A stretch of 64,000 bases of DNA from Nocardia anaemiae NBRC 100462. Its GTDB lineage: Bacteria > Actinomycetota > Actinomycetes > Mycobacteriales > Mycobacteriaceae. The stretch lies in contig NZ_BDAZ01000031.1 in NCBI RefSeq assembly GCF_001612725.1, forward strand, positions 62,001 to 126,000, given 5' to 3'. How positions within the stretch are numbered: the stretch's first letter is position 1; each line of letters opens with the position of its first letter. Shown one piece after another: positions 25,670 to 34,605 of this stretch. A program made the position numbers and the translations under genes. The notes below the pieces were generated by a model. It did no database searches. It worked only from the letters and a program-made list of their open reading frames with translations, and was not told where the DNA came from.

Positions 25670-28492
25670 CTACCTGCCGGACAGAGCCGCCGCGATATCA
25701 CGCCGCGATCCGATGCCGAGCTTCGCCAGAATATTGGACACATGCGACTGAATCGTCCGGCGCGACAGGAACATCTGCGCCGCGATGTCGGAGTTCGAAA
25801 AGCCTTCGGCTACCAACGCGGCCACCTTACGCTCGGTATCGGTCAAGGCGGCCCGTCCAGACTTGGGGCGGTTGCGGGGTCCGCGGACGCCACGGCGAAT
25901 TCCGTACGGACGCATGCGCGCCACCGCGCGGGCAGTGTCCCAGGAGGCGCCGAGACCGCTGTAGAGCGCGACCGCGGCATCCAGCGCGCCACGCGCATCG
26001 GAGCCACGACCGTCCGCGGCGAACAATAAGGCGGCGTTCTCATACGCCTGCGCCTCGTAGAACGGTCGTCCCGCCCTTCGGAAATCAGCGGCGGCAGTGC
26101 GCAGGATCGACGGGTCGCGGTCGGCGACGCCGCGACACAGTAGCGCGGTACCGGTTCGAGCAGCCGTGGGTTGGCGCCTCGCCATCTCGGCCGATGCCGC
26201 CACCACCGAACGCGCCGCCCTCTCGTCACCGACATCGGCGGCGAGGCGGGCGATATCCGGGAAGATGTAGTACAGCGTGGCAGTGGTCAGGCCGCCCGCG
26301 AGCCGCTGATGCGCATCGACGAGGAGATCCAGTGCGCCGCGTGGATCACCGCGGGTCTCGAGCATGAGGGCCTTGAGCCATGGATAAAACTGGCCGTTAC
26401 TACTGCTGCCCAGTTGGTCGTCGGGTGCCGCAATGGTGTCCGGATCCGGCAGGAAGGTGCCGCGGTGGATGCCGATCAGCGCGGACAGGATCTGCAGGAT
26501 CTGGGTGTAGCCGAAGGCGTCGGGCACCGACTGGCCCGAAGTGCATTCGACGAGCGCATCATCCCAGCGTCCGTTCAATATGTAGAGCCGGGCCTTGGCG
26601 ACCACATTCGCCCCCAGATAGAAACCGTGGATCCGGCGACTGTGTCCGATTGCCTTGTGTAGCGCCGCTTCCGCGTCGGCGAGCCGATCGAGCTCGATCA
26701 AGCAGTGGGCGTTGAGAATGTAGGGATCGAACTGGTCGGAGCCGAATCCGCTGTCGAAAACGGCCAGGATGCGGTTGCTCAATTCCAGCGCCTCATCGAG
26801 ATAGCCCTGGGTGTGGCGCACAGACCCCACGGTCAACAGTCCGTATCCGGTCACGAGCGGATTCTCGGTGGCATCCCCGATCGCCAGCGCTCGCGCACCC
26901 GCCACCTCCGCGGCTTCCAACCGGCCGAGAAACACATTGCTCAAGCCGCTCATCCCGTAGAACCGGCCCGCGTCCTCAGCCGCGAGATTCGGGGTGGCCA
27001 GGGTCTGCTCGGCGATCGCAACCACTTCGCGCAGGTCGCCGCGCGCATGGCAGGCCTGCATCAGCAACCACCGCAGTTCGATATCGTGCTCCGGCCAGGT
27101 CAACAGCGCCGTGCGCACGAGGGCCTCCGCCTCGGCCGCGCGACCGTTCCACAGCAGCGCCTGGATGTGCAGTTGCAGGAGTACCGGACGCATGCCGAGG
27201 TCCGCGGTGTCGGCCGCGCGCTGCAACAGCTGCACCGCGATCTCGGGCGCGCGCACTATCAGCTTGTCGGCCACCGCGACCAGCCAGTCGAGTGTCGGCT
27301 GGTCGAGCTCGTTCTCCCCTGCCAACAGGTAGTAGGCGATCCGCTCGATCGGCGCGTCGGTGGCCAGCAAGATCTGACCGGCCCGGCGCAGCAATCCCAC
27401 GCGCAGCGAATCCGGCAGCTGATCGGCGAGCACCTGACGGATCAGGTCATGCCGGAAGACCAGTTCGGAATCGGCGCGGGTGAGCAGTCCGCCGTCGGTC
27501 GCCTCGGTAACCACATTCCAGATTTCCAGAATCGGACTTTCGAGCACCGCGGCGAGTTCCGCGACGTAGACAGTCGGCCCGAGTGCGGCCGCCATCGGAA
27601 GTACTTGCCGCGCCGACCGGGACAGGAATTCCAGCCGCTGCGCGATCGCCTGCGCCAATGATGCCGAGGGAGAATCGGCCGGTTCGGTCGGATCGGCGGT
27701 GTCGGCGACCACCGTGATCGCCTCGTCGCGCAACAACGAGGCCACCAATTCCGTAATGTAGAGCGGATTTCCGCCCGCACCGATCACCTGCCGCATCAGT
27801 CCCGGACCGGGTGCCGCACCGACCATATGCCGAACCAATTCCGCCGCAGCCGGTTCCGGTAGTGCCCCGAGCCGAATCATCGGCGCACGGCGTTCCACCA
27901 GTTCGGCCGTCAATGCGATCATTCCGGTATCCCGTGGCACCGGACGCGTCGCCAGCACCAACAGCAGTGGCAAATCGCCTGCGACACCGCAGAGCCGATG
28001 CAGCACCGCCAGACTCTGCCGATCCGCCCAGTGCACATCGTCGATGATCAACGCCACCGGACCCGCGGCACACCAGCTATCGACGAGATCGAGGATCGCC
28101 TCGCTAATCGCGAACTCGTGTGTCGCCGCACCGTCGCCCGCCCGATCCCCACTGCGCAGGAGCGCACGCACCGGATCGGATCCACGATCGCTGTCCAGCC
28201 AGGAGCACACGGCCGCGAACGGCACCTGCCGCTGCAATTCCTTCGCCGCTCCCCGACGCACATTCAGACCCTCAGCCGCATATCGGGCAATGGCCGCATC
28301 GAGGAGCGCGGTCTTGCCGATACCCGGCTCGCCTTCCACCAGCACCACCGTCCCCTCCCCAGCGGCGGCGCGTCGACCTAACGAGACCACACGCTCGACC
28401 TCGGCATCGCGACCAACGAAGACGGAGGTAAGGGGAGGAGCCTGCACGCACGGAATCCTATGCCCCCGCATGAATCTGTGCAGCACGCGCAT
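25670..28492 (-). CDS. LAL-type LuxR regulator with AAA ATPase domain
   Basis: Up to 940 aa, typical for the large ATP-binding LuxR (MalT-like) class. The P-loop GEPGIGKT (about residues 54-61) and the Walker B-like LIIDDVHWAD (about 145) define the ATPase; a long helical TPR-like middle follows. The C-terminus carries a LuxR HTH with LTDTERKVAALVAEGFSNSDIAAQ and RTIQSHVSNILAKLG. Such proteins act as ATP-dependent activators, often of catabolic or secondary-metabolite genes. The start is uncertain: ATG 28492, ATG 28471, or GTG 28447, which has an AGGA at good spacing. No obvious target cluster adjoins it. Confidence 0.93.
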   Translation of the reverse strand: MRVLHRFMRGHRIPCVQAPPLTSVFVGRDAEVERVVSLGRRAAAGEGTVVLVEGEPGIGKTALLDAAIARYAAEGLNVRRGAAKELQRQVPFAAVCSWLDSDRGSDPVRALLRSGDRAGDGAATHEFAISEAILDLVDSWCAAGPVALIIDDVHWADRQSLAVLHRLCGVAGDLPLLLVLATRPVPRDTGMIALTAELVERRAPMIRLGALPEPAAAELVRHMVGAAPGPGLMRQVIGAGGNPLYITELVASLLRDEAITVVADTADPTEPADSPSASLAQAIAQRLEFLSRSARQVLPMAAALGPTVYVAELAAVLESPILEIWNVVTEATDGGLLTRADSELVFRHDLIRQVLADQLPDSLRVGLLRRAGQILLATDAPIERIAYYLLAGENELDQPTLDWLVAVADKLIVRAPEIAVQLLQRAADTADLGMRPVLLQLHIQALLWNGRAAEAEALVRTALLTWPEHDIELRWLLMQACHARGDLREVVAIAEQTLATPNLAAEDAGRFYGMSGLSNVFLGRLEAAEVAGARALAIGDATENPLVTGYGLLTVGSVRHTQGYLDEALELSNRILAVFDSGFGSDQFDPYILNAHCLIELDRLADAEAALHKAIGHSRRIHGFYLGANVVAKARLYILNGRWDDALVECTSGQSVPDAFGYTQILQILSALIGIHRGTFLPDPDTIAAPDDQLGSSSNGQFYPWLKALMLETRGDPRGALDLLVDAHQRLAGGLTTATLYYIFPDIARLAADVGDERAARSVVAASAEMARRQPTAARTGTALLCRGVADRDPSILRTAAADFRRAGRPFYEAQAYENAALLFAADGRGSDARGALDAAVALYSGLGASWDTARAVARMRPYGIRRGVRGPRNRPKSGRAALTDTERKVAALVAEGFSNSDIAAQMFLSRRTIQSHVSNILAKLGIGSRRDIAAALSGR

Positions 28493-28726
28493 CGCCCGGT
28501 CAGCGCAATGTTTCGATACCTGATACGGATATTCCTACCCGTTATGACGGATGTTTCCCGCTTGGTGGTGCCCATAGGGTCCGTCTACGGCGGCTCGCGA
28601 CCGGCGAACCTACCGGGTACAGCAGATCTGATCGGCCGCCGAACAAGAGGAGAACACACAGCGTTGGCCACACACGTAAGGAAGGTCTGCGTCACCCCTG
28701 AGCGCGGTCGACGCTGAACACCGAGC

Positions 28727-29149
28727 ATGAAGATCTTCAGTAGTCGTTGTCGCACCTTCGAATACACCGTCACTACCGCGAGTCCGGCCGCCGTCGATCT
28801 CGAATCGGCGGCGATCGGCGTGCCCAATGCGTTTTCCGATTGCCTGCTGCTCATGGTCGGCGTGGAGCGCGGCGATTCGACTTCGTCGACGGCCGCCGCG
28901 AAGATCGTACGGCGCATCGCGTCCAAGACCGAAGCGTCGCATATCGTCATCAACGGGTTTTCCCATTTGGCAACCCCCGGTGAACGATCCGATATCCCAA
29001 CGGCTTTGCACGTACTCGCGAATCTGGCCGAATCCCTCGAGGCCCGCGGTGCCCGCGTCCATCTGATGCCGTTCGGCTGGAACAAGCGCTGGCAGGCCGA
29101 CGTCCTCGACGGCGAATGGGAACAGCGCGTCGTCCATCTGCCCTCCTGA
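28727..29149 (+). CDS. Free-standing threonyl-tRNA synthetase editing-like domain
   Basis: 140 aa, resembling the archaeal-type ThrRS N-terminal editing domain (D-aminoacyl-tRNA deacylase-like fold). Matching features are the MKIFSSRCRTFEYTV opening, DCLLLMVGVERGD, the H-I-V-I-N-G-F-S-H-L strand ending in the conserved His, and the diagnostic MPFGWNKRW near the C-terminus. In archaea this domain removes Ser mischarged on tRNA-Thr. Bacterial ThrRS normally carries a different editing domain, so a free-standing version in an actinobacterium would act in trans. No synthetase body is attached. Assignment is by motif recognition, without alignment. Confidence 0.75.
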   Translation: MKIFSSRCRTFEYTVTTASPAAVDLESAAIGVPNAFSDCLLLMVGVERGDSTSSTAAAKIVRRIASKTEASHIVINGFSHLATPGERSDIPTALHVLANLAESLEARGARVHLMPFGWNKRWQADVLDGEWEQRVVHLPS

Positions 29150-29285
29150 AGCGGCTGTCCCCGCTCCTGAGAAGGAGCCCGGCATGGCGCGTACTCTCTC
29201 CGTGGCCGAACCCACTTGACACGGGTGCGTCCGAACCACCGTGCGCGAAATCTCCAGTTCTGCCCGCAGAAGCGGGAAACTTACC

Positions 29286-29305
29286 GGAAAATCCGTAGAT
29301 TTTCC
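29286..29305. promoter_or_regulatory. Perfect inverted repeat upstream of small secreted protein
   Basis: GGAAAATC-cgta-GATTTTCC, 8-bp perfect arms, 15 bp before a copy of the 26-bp palindrome. It is A/T-rich against a GC-rich background and probably binds protein or marks a promoter region. Confidence 0.5.
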
Positions 29306-29321
29306 TAACGGGTCACTATTG

Positions 29322-29347
29322 ATTGTGCCGTCAAATAGCGGCACAAT
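29322..29347. promoter_or_regulatory. 26-bp palindromic element, copy 1
   Basis: Arms ATTGTGCCG and CGGCACAAT around a TCAAATAG centre, 83 bp upstream of the small secreted protein gene at 29431. It belongs to a six-member set of equal-length elements sharing the pattern TGTRYCGY-N6-RNCGGYAYGTT, or a close variant. Confidence 0.65.
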
Positions 29348-29430
29348 AGATCTCAGACAACCTGCACTCCCGGCACACCCACTTACCGACCAAGTCCGGG
29401 CTCGGCGGGACGAAGGAGATATCGGTAACC

Positions 29431-29718
29431 ATGAACCTCAAGTCGAAGAAGGTCGTCATAGCCGGTGCGGTCGCCGGTGCACTGGTGATCACACCGGCCG
29501 CGATGGCGATTCAGTCGACCATCGCGGCGCCCGGTAACCACAGCAACAGCAATGGCGGCGGCGCGCGGGGCGGCGGATACAGCAACAGCAACGCGGGCAA
29601 CCGCCGTGTCGCAGACCAGGATCACGCCGCCTCCGGCAACAACTCCAGCCGCGGCGGCTACGAAAGCAACGATGGCGGACGCTGGGTCTGGGTGCCCGCC
29701 GAGGGCAACAGCCGCTGA
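29431..29718 (+). CDS. Small secreted Gly/Ser/Asn-rich protein
   Basis: 95 aa with a strong GAAGGAGAT ribosome site. A signal peptide is evident: MNLKSKK, then a hydrophobic A/V/G stretch and PAAMAIQ at about residue 28. The mature part is low-complexity and rich in Gly, Ser, Asn and Arg, ending in GRWVWVPAEGNSR. It is probably exported to the wall or medium; no enzymatic fold is visible. A copy of the 26-bp palindrome and a second inverted repeat precede it, and a strong terminator follows, so it looks like a separately regulated single-gene unit. Confidence 0.8.
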   Translation: MNLKSKKVVIAGAVAGALVITPAAMAIQSTIAAPGNHSNSNGGGARGGGYSNSNAGNRRVADQDHAASGNNSSRGGYESNDGGRWVWVPAEGNSR

Positions 29719-29744
29719 CCCACTCCCCCTGCGGCTCTTCATAT

Positions 29745-29790
29745 TACGAATGCGACCGTCGCTCCATCCGGAGCGGCGGTCGCATTCGTA
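29745..29790. terminator. Strong hairpin terminator after the small secreted protein
   Basis: Perfect 14-bp outer stem (TACGAATGCGACCG with its complement) containing an inner CGCTCC/GGAGCG stem. A second hairpin with ATGCGAT/ATCGCAT arms (29794-29822) follows directly. Confidence 0.8.
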
Positions 29791-29833
29791 TGTGCGCCGC
29801 ATGCGATGGATCGCATCGGCGCACACCGCCTCG

Positions 29834-29883
29834 GATCAGCGCCATTCGTCCACTACCCGATCAGCGCCGTTCGTCCACTACCC
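29834..29883 (+). repeat. 25-bp tandem repeat (2 copies)
   Basis: Two abutting units, GATCAGCGCC-(A/G)-TTCGTCCACTACCC, differing at one base. They lie in noncoding DNA just after the double hairpin, on the downstream side of the convergent secreted-protein gene at 30001. Confidence 0.85.
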
Positions 29884-30000
29884 TCCGCCGGTGGCCAACT
29901 GAACGCCCACACAGGCCGATGCCCTCCCGGGCGGCGCGTGCTGAGTTGCACGGCCCACCCGAAAGGGCATCTGCTGTATGGTGTTTCGCGGTCTGGTTAC

Positions 30001-30582
30001 CTAGGTCAGGTTGCCGTCGACGCACAGGCTCGACGAGCGCCACGACGGTCCCGGCCGGTTCGCGGCCATATCGAAGGTCCAGCCCGAAATCGGCCCGGCC
30101 GCACGCCAATACAGCCCGCCGCGGCCGTCCGCAACGGCCTCGTAGATGTCCTCGCGACCCTCGATCAGCTGACTGCCGACGCAGTAGTCCATGTAATCGG
30201 TACCCGGCTGCTGGGCACCCGGACTGAACTTGCCCGCGGGATTGCCGTTGGTGCCCGGGTTGTACACGCTGCTGCGACCGGATGCGTAGCCCTCACGGTT
30301 CCAGCGCGCGAAGCCGAAGAAATCGGACTGGCACCGGAACGTCCAGCCGCCCGCGGCGATCGCCACACCCTGGGGCACGGCTTCACCGGCCCAGAGGCAG
30401 CGCACGCCGACATCGGCGTTGGCCGCGGGTGTTTCGGTGCCGATACCGAATCCGCCGACTCCCGCCGCGATCGCCGCAAGCAGGGACAGTGCTCGGATCT
30501 TGTTGCGTCCCTTGGCATTACCTGCCTGGTCGGGACATTCCGTAGGTTTGGGTGCGCCGCGCAGCTCGCTGACGTTGATCAT
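30001..30582 (-). CDS. Secreted protein of unknown function (193 aa)
   Basis: The start is placed at the ATG at 30582 because AAGGAGA lies 6 bp before it; two longer in-frame starts have no such site. A positively charged N-region (KGRNKIR) precedes a hydrophobic segment and TPAANADVG, giving an exported protein with cleavage near residue 56. The mature part has four or more Cys residues and many Trp/Tyr, suggesting a disulfide-stabilised extracellular beta domain. The family is not recognised. A copy of the 26-bp palindrome lies 78 bp upstream. Confidence 0.8.
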   Translation of the reverse strand: MINVSELRGAPKPTECPDQAGNAKGRNKIRALSLLAAIAAGVGGFGIGTETPAANADVGVRCLWAGEAVPQGVAIAAGGWTFRCQSDFFGFARWNREGYASGRSSVYNPGTNGNPAGKFSPGAQQPGTDYMDYCVGSQLIEGREDIYEAVADGRGGLYWRAAGPISGWTFDMAANRPGPSWRSSSLCVDGNLT

Positions 30583-30659
30583 CGACGTCTCCTTCATCAT
30601 TGTCTCGCCCACCGGCCGACGTCGATACGGACCGACGGGAGGTGCTGATCCCGCTGCCT

Positions 30660-30685
30660 AATGTATCGCTATCTAACGGCACGTT
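30660..30685. promoter_or_regulatory. 26-bp palindromic element, copy 2
   Basis: Outer arms AATGTATCGC and ACGGCACGTT with centre TATCTA; the arms are imperfectly complementary. It sits upstream of the secreted protein at 30001-30582 and differs from copy 3 at only two central positions. Confidence 0.7.
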
Positions 30686-30785
30686 AAGTTAAGTATCACC
30701 ACATGTGGGAACAATGAAATGGGAAACGCCTGGCCACGGACATGCAGCAGCCACAAGTCAGACAAAAAATGCGCGCCTCGGCCTG

Positions 30786-31520
30786 TCAGGCTTCGGGCAG
30801 CGCCTCGTTGAGTTCGCTGTCCTGTTCGAGATACTTCGCGATAAAGCGGTTCACGAGCTCGGCGGTCGCCTGCCCCGGCCGGATCCGAGTCTCGGCCACC
30901 CGGTCGGCCAGTACCGCCGTATCCGCGGGTGTGCGCTCAGAGTTCTGATATGGCTCCCACGCCGACCGATGGAACAGATCGACGAAACGGCGGGCGATCC
31001 GGTCGCAGTCCGCGCGCAGCCGCTCCAATTCGGCGAGCAGCGCATCAACCGGCATGCCCGCGCCCTCCAACTGATCGAAGATGCGGATCAGCTGCGGATC
31101 GGCAATGCGGTAGGTCGCCGCGTCTACCGGTTCGTACAGACCGGCCGAGACCACGCGGGCCAATCCATGGGGCACGTCGCGGTAGCGCTGCTCGAGTTCG
31201 GTCGCCGCGATCGTGTCGCCGGTCGGCGGCGCGGTGGATTGTGTCGCACCAGGCTCCGCGACGCCGAGGATGTCGCCGAGATCGTCACCGCGATCCCATG
31301 CCTCCAGCAGTTCCCTGATCCCGTTGAGCTTGATCCCTCGGTCCAGCAAACGGCTGATCGTCTGCACCCGATTGAGGTGATCCGGTCCGTAGAAACCGGT
31401 GCGGCCCTTGACCTGTGGTGGGGGCAGGATGCCGCGCTCGGCGTAAACCCGCAGGCTGCGCACGGTCGTACCGGCCTCGCGCGCCAGCTCGTCGATCGTG
31501 TACTCCACGTCCCCTGCCAT
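30786..31520 (-). CDS. MerR-family transcriptional regulator
   Basis: 244 aa from the ATG at 31520 (MAGDVEYT); an in-frame ATG lies 33 bp upstream. The N-terminal winged helix (YTIDELAREAGTTVRSLRVYAERGILPPP, then RTGFYGPDHLNRVQTISRLLDRGIKLNGI) is classic MerR. The C-terminal effector domain is long and helical without a cysteine metal-binding cluster, so it probably senses a small organic ligand or stress. A short palindrome upstream is a candidate for autoregulation. The target is unknown. Confidence 0.92.
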   Translation of the reverse strand: MAGDVEYTIDELAREAGTTVRSLRVYAERGILPPPQVKGRTGFYGPDHLNRVQTISRLLDRGIKLNGIRELLEAWDRGDDLGDILGVAEPGATQSTAPPTGDTIAATELEQRYRDVPHGLARVVSAGLYEPVDAATYRIADPQLIRIFDQLEGAGMPVDALLAELERLRADCDRIARRFVDLFHRSAWEPYQNSERTPADTAVLADRVAETRIRPGQATAELVNRFIAKYLEQDSELNEALPEA

Positions 31521-31545
31521 ATGTCTAGGAAACCACACAGAAACA

Positions 31546-31559
31546 TTACCCATAGGTAA
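31546..31559. promoter_or_regulatory. Short palindrome upstream of merR-type gene
   Basis: TTACC-cata-GGTAA, 26 bp upstream of the MerR start codon; a plausible MerR operator overlapping the promoter spacer. Confidence 0.4.
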
Positions 31560-31688
31560 GCATACGTCAGTGATGTCGGGCTCCTATGGTCAGCGAGGCG
31601 CTGTCAACCCCCAATGACGCCCCTAATCATTCCCGCTGTTGGTAATTCGTCCGCACCGAAACGGAGGCAACGGGCTTATCCTTCCGAT

Positions 31689-32042
31689 ATGACCGAAGCG
31701 CAGGCTTCTCGAATTACCGTGACGGAACGGGAACGGGCGCTGGAGCAACTGTCGCACCATCTCGGCACCGGCCGATTGAGCCTGACCGAGTTCGACGAGC
31801 GCAGCGCCATTGCCGCGGCGGCGACCACCAAAGGACAATTGGCGGAATTGTTCGTCGACCTGCCCGGGATCACGCCGGACGCACCGCCCGAACCCACCGG
31901 CAAAGCGCTGCAGAGACTGCGAACGATCGCCGCGGTGGTCTCGATCGTCGCGGTCGTGCTCGCGGTCGCCACCGGTAATTGGCTGTGGCTGCTGGCGGGC
32001 ACCGGAACCATCGTCGCGTTCGTGGTGCAGCAGCTGCGCTGA
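31689..32042 (+). CDS. DUF1707 domain membrane protein
   Basis: 117 aa from the ATG at 31689. The DUF1707 motif (V-T-E-R-E-R-A-L-E-Q-L, then GRLSLTEFDERSAIAAAATTKGQL in part and LFVDLP) fills residues 8-62. A hydrophobic pair follows (about 78-115), probably two membrane passes. DUF1707 proteins are abundant in actinobacteria and their function is unknown. It is convergent with pknG, whose stop is 14 bp away. Confidence 0.88.
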   Translation: MTEAQASRITVTERERALEQLSHHLGTGRLSLTEFDERSAIAAAATTKGQLAELFVDLPGITPDAPPEPTGKALQRLRTIAAVVSIVAVVLAVATGNWLWLLAGTGTIVAFVVQQLR

Positions 32043-32055
32043 ACTCTTCGCCGAG

Positions 32056-34476
32056 CTACCAGCGGGTGCGCGGCCGAACCGAATTGGCCAGATCGACCAG
32101 CCGGTAGCGGTGCCAGCGATCCGGCGCGGTTCTGGCCAGGGCGCGCAGGCTGGTTTCCAGGCCCTGCCGAAGGCCCGCCGAGGTGACCGGGAAACCGAGG
32201 ATCGTCCGATTCGGATTCCGCGGTCGCCCGCCGACCCGCAGCCACTCCAGGGCCGCACCGACCACGATGACCTGCAACTGCAGCGTTCGCGCATCGTCGG
32301 GCAGCGCCTCCAACCGACCCGCCGCCGTACAGATATCCTCCTCGGTGATATCGGCTATCGGCCGCGAGACCAGCAGCAGACATCCCGTCGTATGCGCGAC
32401 GCCGTGATGCCGGGACGCGGCGGGTACCTGTTCGAGCACCTCGACGGCCTCCAGCAATTCGCCGTCGGCGGCGAGTCGACGGGCCAGGCCGAATGCCGCG
32501 CTCACCACGCCGTGGTTGGTCCGCCAGACCGCACGGTAGTGCTCGGCCGCGGCGCGGTGCCAGCGATCGGATTCGGCTGGGTCGTCCAGATGCTGCAGCA
32601 CCAGTTCCGCGGTGGCGGCCAGGGCGAGTTCCGGTCCGATCTCGCCGGGCAGCATCCCGTGCACGGTCTCGAAATGCTCCCAGGCGCGGTGGTAATGGCC
32701 GTCGAGCAGCGCGGCGACGCCGACATACCACTCGATGCGCCAGTCCGCGCCGTAGTCGGGGCGCAGATCGGCGAGCAACTGGCAGGCCGGAACGGTTTCC
32801 CCCAGGTCCAAATAGGCGCGGACCGCGGTCAGCGGCCCCTCCAGGTCGAAGGACTCCGGTGCGACGATCGTGCCCGCGCGGATGCGTTCGTGTGCCCGGC
32901 GCAGTGCGTCCAGCGCGTGCCTCGGTTCGCCGTGCAACAGGGAGGAGAGGAGTTCCGCACTGGGGTCCTCGCTATCGATCAACGGCGTCGGCAGGGCCGC
33001 GACGACATCGCGCGCCTCGAGCACCGGCATCCTGGCCATGCCGTCGACGATGCCGTCGGTCTGACCGATCAGCGTATCGATGCCGAAATCGTCTCGCATG
33101 GAGCTGAATTCGACCGAAGGCTGCGGATGTTCCAGGCCGGTGTCGATCGCGAGCACCATGCGCAGGGCACCGGCGAGCTGACAGTACATGGAATACGCGG
33201 TCGGGAAGCGTCGCTCCGGCTCCGGATCGGTGGCACGCAACAGCAGGCGGTACAGACACGGATAGCGCGCCAGCAGCGGCTCCTCATCCGGTTCGGGTAT
33301 GCCGCCGAGAAAATGCCCGTCGCGATCGCGCGGCAGATCCAGGGCGAGCGCCGCCAGGGTGCGGCCGACCGTATAGATATCCGAAACCACGGTGGGCCCG
33401 GTCTCGGTGATCTCCGGGGCCTGGTAGCCGGGCGTGCCGTAGATGCTGCCGTAGGAATCCATCGCCGCGACCGCACCCAGATCGATCAGTTTGACCTCGT
33501 GCTCGCTGACCATGATGTTGTCGGGCTTCAGGTCGTTGTATGCCAATCCGAAGGAATGCAGATAATCCAGCGCGGGCAGGATTTCCATGATGTAGGCGAT
33601 GGCCTCGACAACCGGAATGCGCTCCTCGCCGCGCAGATCGAGCATCTTCTTCAGCGATTGTCCGCCGACGTATTCCATGACGATGTAGCCGTCCGGAATA
33701 TCGCGGGCCGATCTGTGTTTCACGAAGTTGTAAATCTTGACCACGCCGGGGTGGGCCACCTCGGAAAGGAATTGCCGTTCGGCGAGCGCGACCACATGTG
33801 CCTCGAAGTCCAGCGGGTTCTGCAAACCCTTCAGCACGACCCAGCGATCGCTGACATTGCGGTCGACCGCGAGATAAATCCAACCGAGTCCGCCGTGTGC
33901 CAGCGACCCCTGCACCTCGTATTGATCGGCGACGAGTTCGCCGCGCTGCAGGGCGGGACGGAAGTTGAACGGCGAGCCACAGCGGCCGCATTCGCCGACC
34001 ACCGCGCCCGGCTCGGTCGCGGTGCGGCGGCCGACCGGTTCCTGACATTTCCAGCAAAACCGTTTGGTTTCGGGCACTTCCGGATCGTCGAGAATGGCGG
34101 CGCGCGGGTCGATCGGCGCCACCCGCGGCATCGGCACCAGGCCCGCACCTAGCCGCCGCACGCTCGGCCGAGAGCGACCGCTGCGGCCGGAGACCGGCTC
34201 GTCGAGTTCGAGGGCTTCTTCGGCGCCCGTCGCCGGATCGCTCACCGGCATGGTATCGCCGGGCGATGAAGGCGGGGAGATCCGTTGCGTCGCAGGACGT
34301 TCCACGGTGCTGGGCCCGGACCATGGATGCTGGCGGCGTTGCGATGTTTCGAGTTTCGACATGCCGCGGGTAGCCCAGGGATGTGGCGTCCGTCGCGGAA
34401 CCTCGGTACCGCGCATCCGCCGATTCGCCCATGGGTGCGGCAGCGGATTCTCGGAGGCGCTGGGTTGTTCCGGCAT
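32056..34476 (-). CDS. pknG: Serine/threonine protein kinase PknG
   Basis: 806 aa with the three-part PknG plan. A rubredoxin-like metal site has C141, C144, C163 and C166. The kinase domain (about 185-440) has LAHGGLGWIYLA, ATP lysine K216, catalytic YNDLKPDNIM with D315, and D332 in DLGAV. A long helical TPR-like C-terminus follows. In mycobacteria PknG phosphorylates the FHA protein GarA, which controls 2-oxoglutarate decarboxylase and NAD-glutamate dehydrogenase; that dehydrogenase is encoded 3 kb away here. The usual glnH/glnX neighbours are absent. The N-terminus carries three H-P-W repeats (about residues 14, 32 and 50), an unusual feature. Confidence 0.95.
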   Translation of the reverse strand: MPEQPSASENPLPHPWANRRMRGTEVPRRTPHPWATRGMSKLETSQRRQHPWSGPSTVERPATQRISPPSSPGDTMPVSDPATGAEEALELDEPVSGRSGRSRPSVRRLGAGLVPMPRVAPIDPRAAILDDPEVPETKRFCWKCQEPVGRRTATEPGAVVGECGRCGSPFNFRPALQRGELVADQYEVQGSLAHGGLGWIYLAVDRNVSDRWVVLKGLQNPLDFEAHVVALAERQFLSEVAHPGVVKIYNFVKHRSARDIPDGYIVMEYVGGQSLKKMLDLRGEERIPVVEAIAYIMEILPALDYLHSFGLAYNDLKPDNIMVSEHEVKLIDLGAVAAMDSYGSIYGTPGYQAPEITETGPTVVSDIYTVGRTLAALALDLPRDRDGHFLGGIPEPDEEPLLARYPCLYRLLLRATDPEPERRFPTAYSMYCQLAGALRMVLAIDTGLEHPQPSVEFSSMRDDFGIDTLIGQTDGIVDGMARMPVLEARDVVAALPTPLIDSEDPSAELLSSLLHGEPRHALDALRRAHERIRAGTIVAPESFDLEGPLTAVRAYLDLGETVPACQLLADLRPDYGADWRIEWYVGVAALLDGHYHRAWEHFETVHGMLPGEIGPELALAATAELVLQHLDDPAESDRWHRAAAEHYRAVWRTNHGVVSAAFGLARRLAADGELLEAVEVLEQVPAASRHHGVAHTTGCLLLVSRPIADITEEDICTAAGRLEALPDDARTLQLQVIVVGAALEWLRVGGRPRNPNRTILGFPVTSAGLRQGLETSLRALARTAPDRWHRYRLVDLANSVRPRTRW

Positions 34477-34565
34477 GGGAACCTTTCGAGCCTGGTGAAT
34501 AGGGGACCCATTCTCTTCCGCCGTCCGCCGCCGCGCGCCTGCCTTGTTCCCGCCTATGGGAATAG

Positions 34566-34596
34566 CTCCGCCCCGGACATGTTGTCCGGGGCGGAG
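34566..34596 (-). terminator. Terminator of the permease gene
   Basis: Perfect 13-bp stem CTCCGCCCCGGAC/GTCCGGGGCGGAG with a 5-base loop, 10 bp after the permease stop codon on the minus strand. Confidence 0.85.
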
Positions 34597-34605
34597 ATCG
34601 GATTT

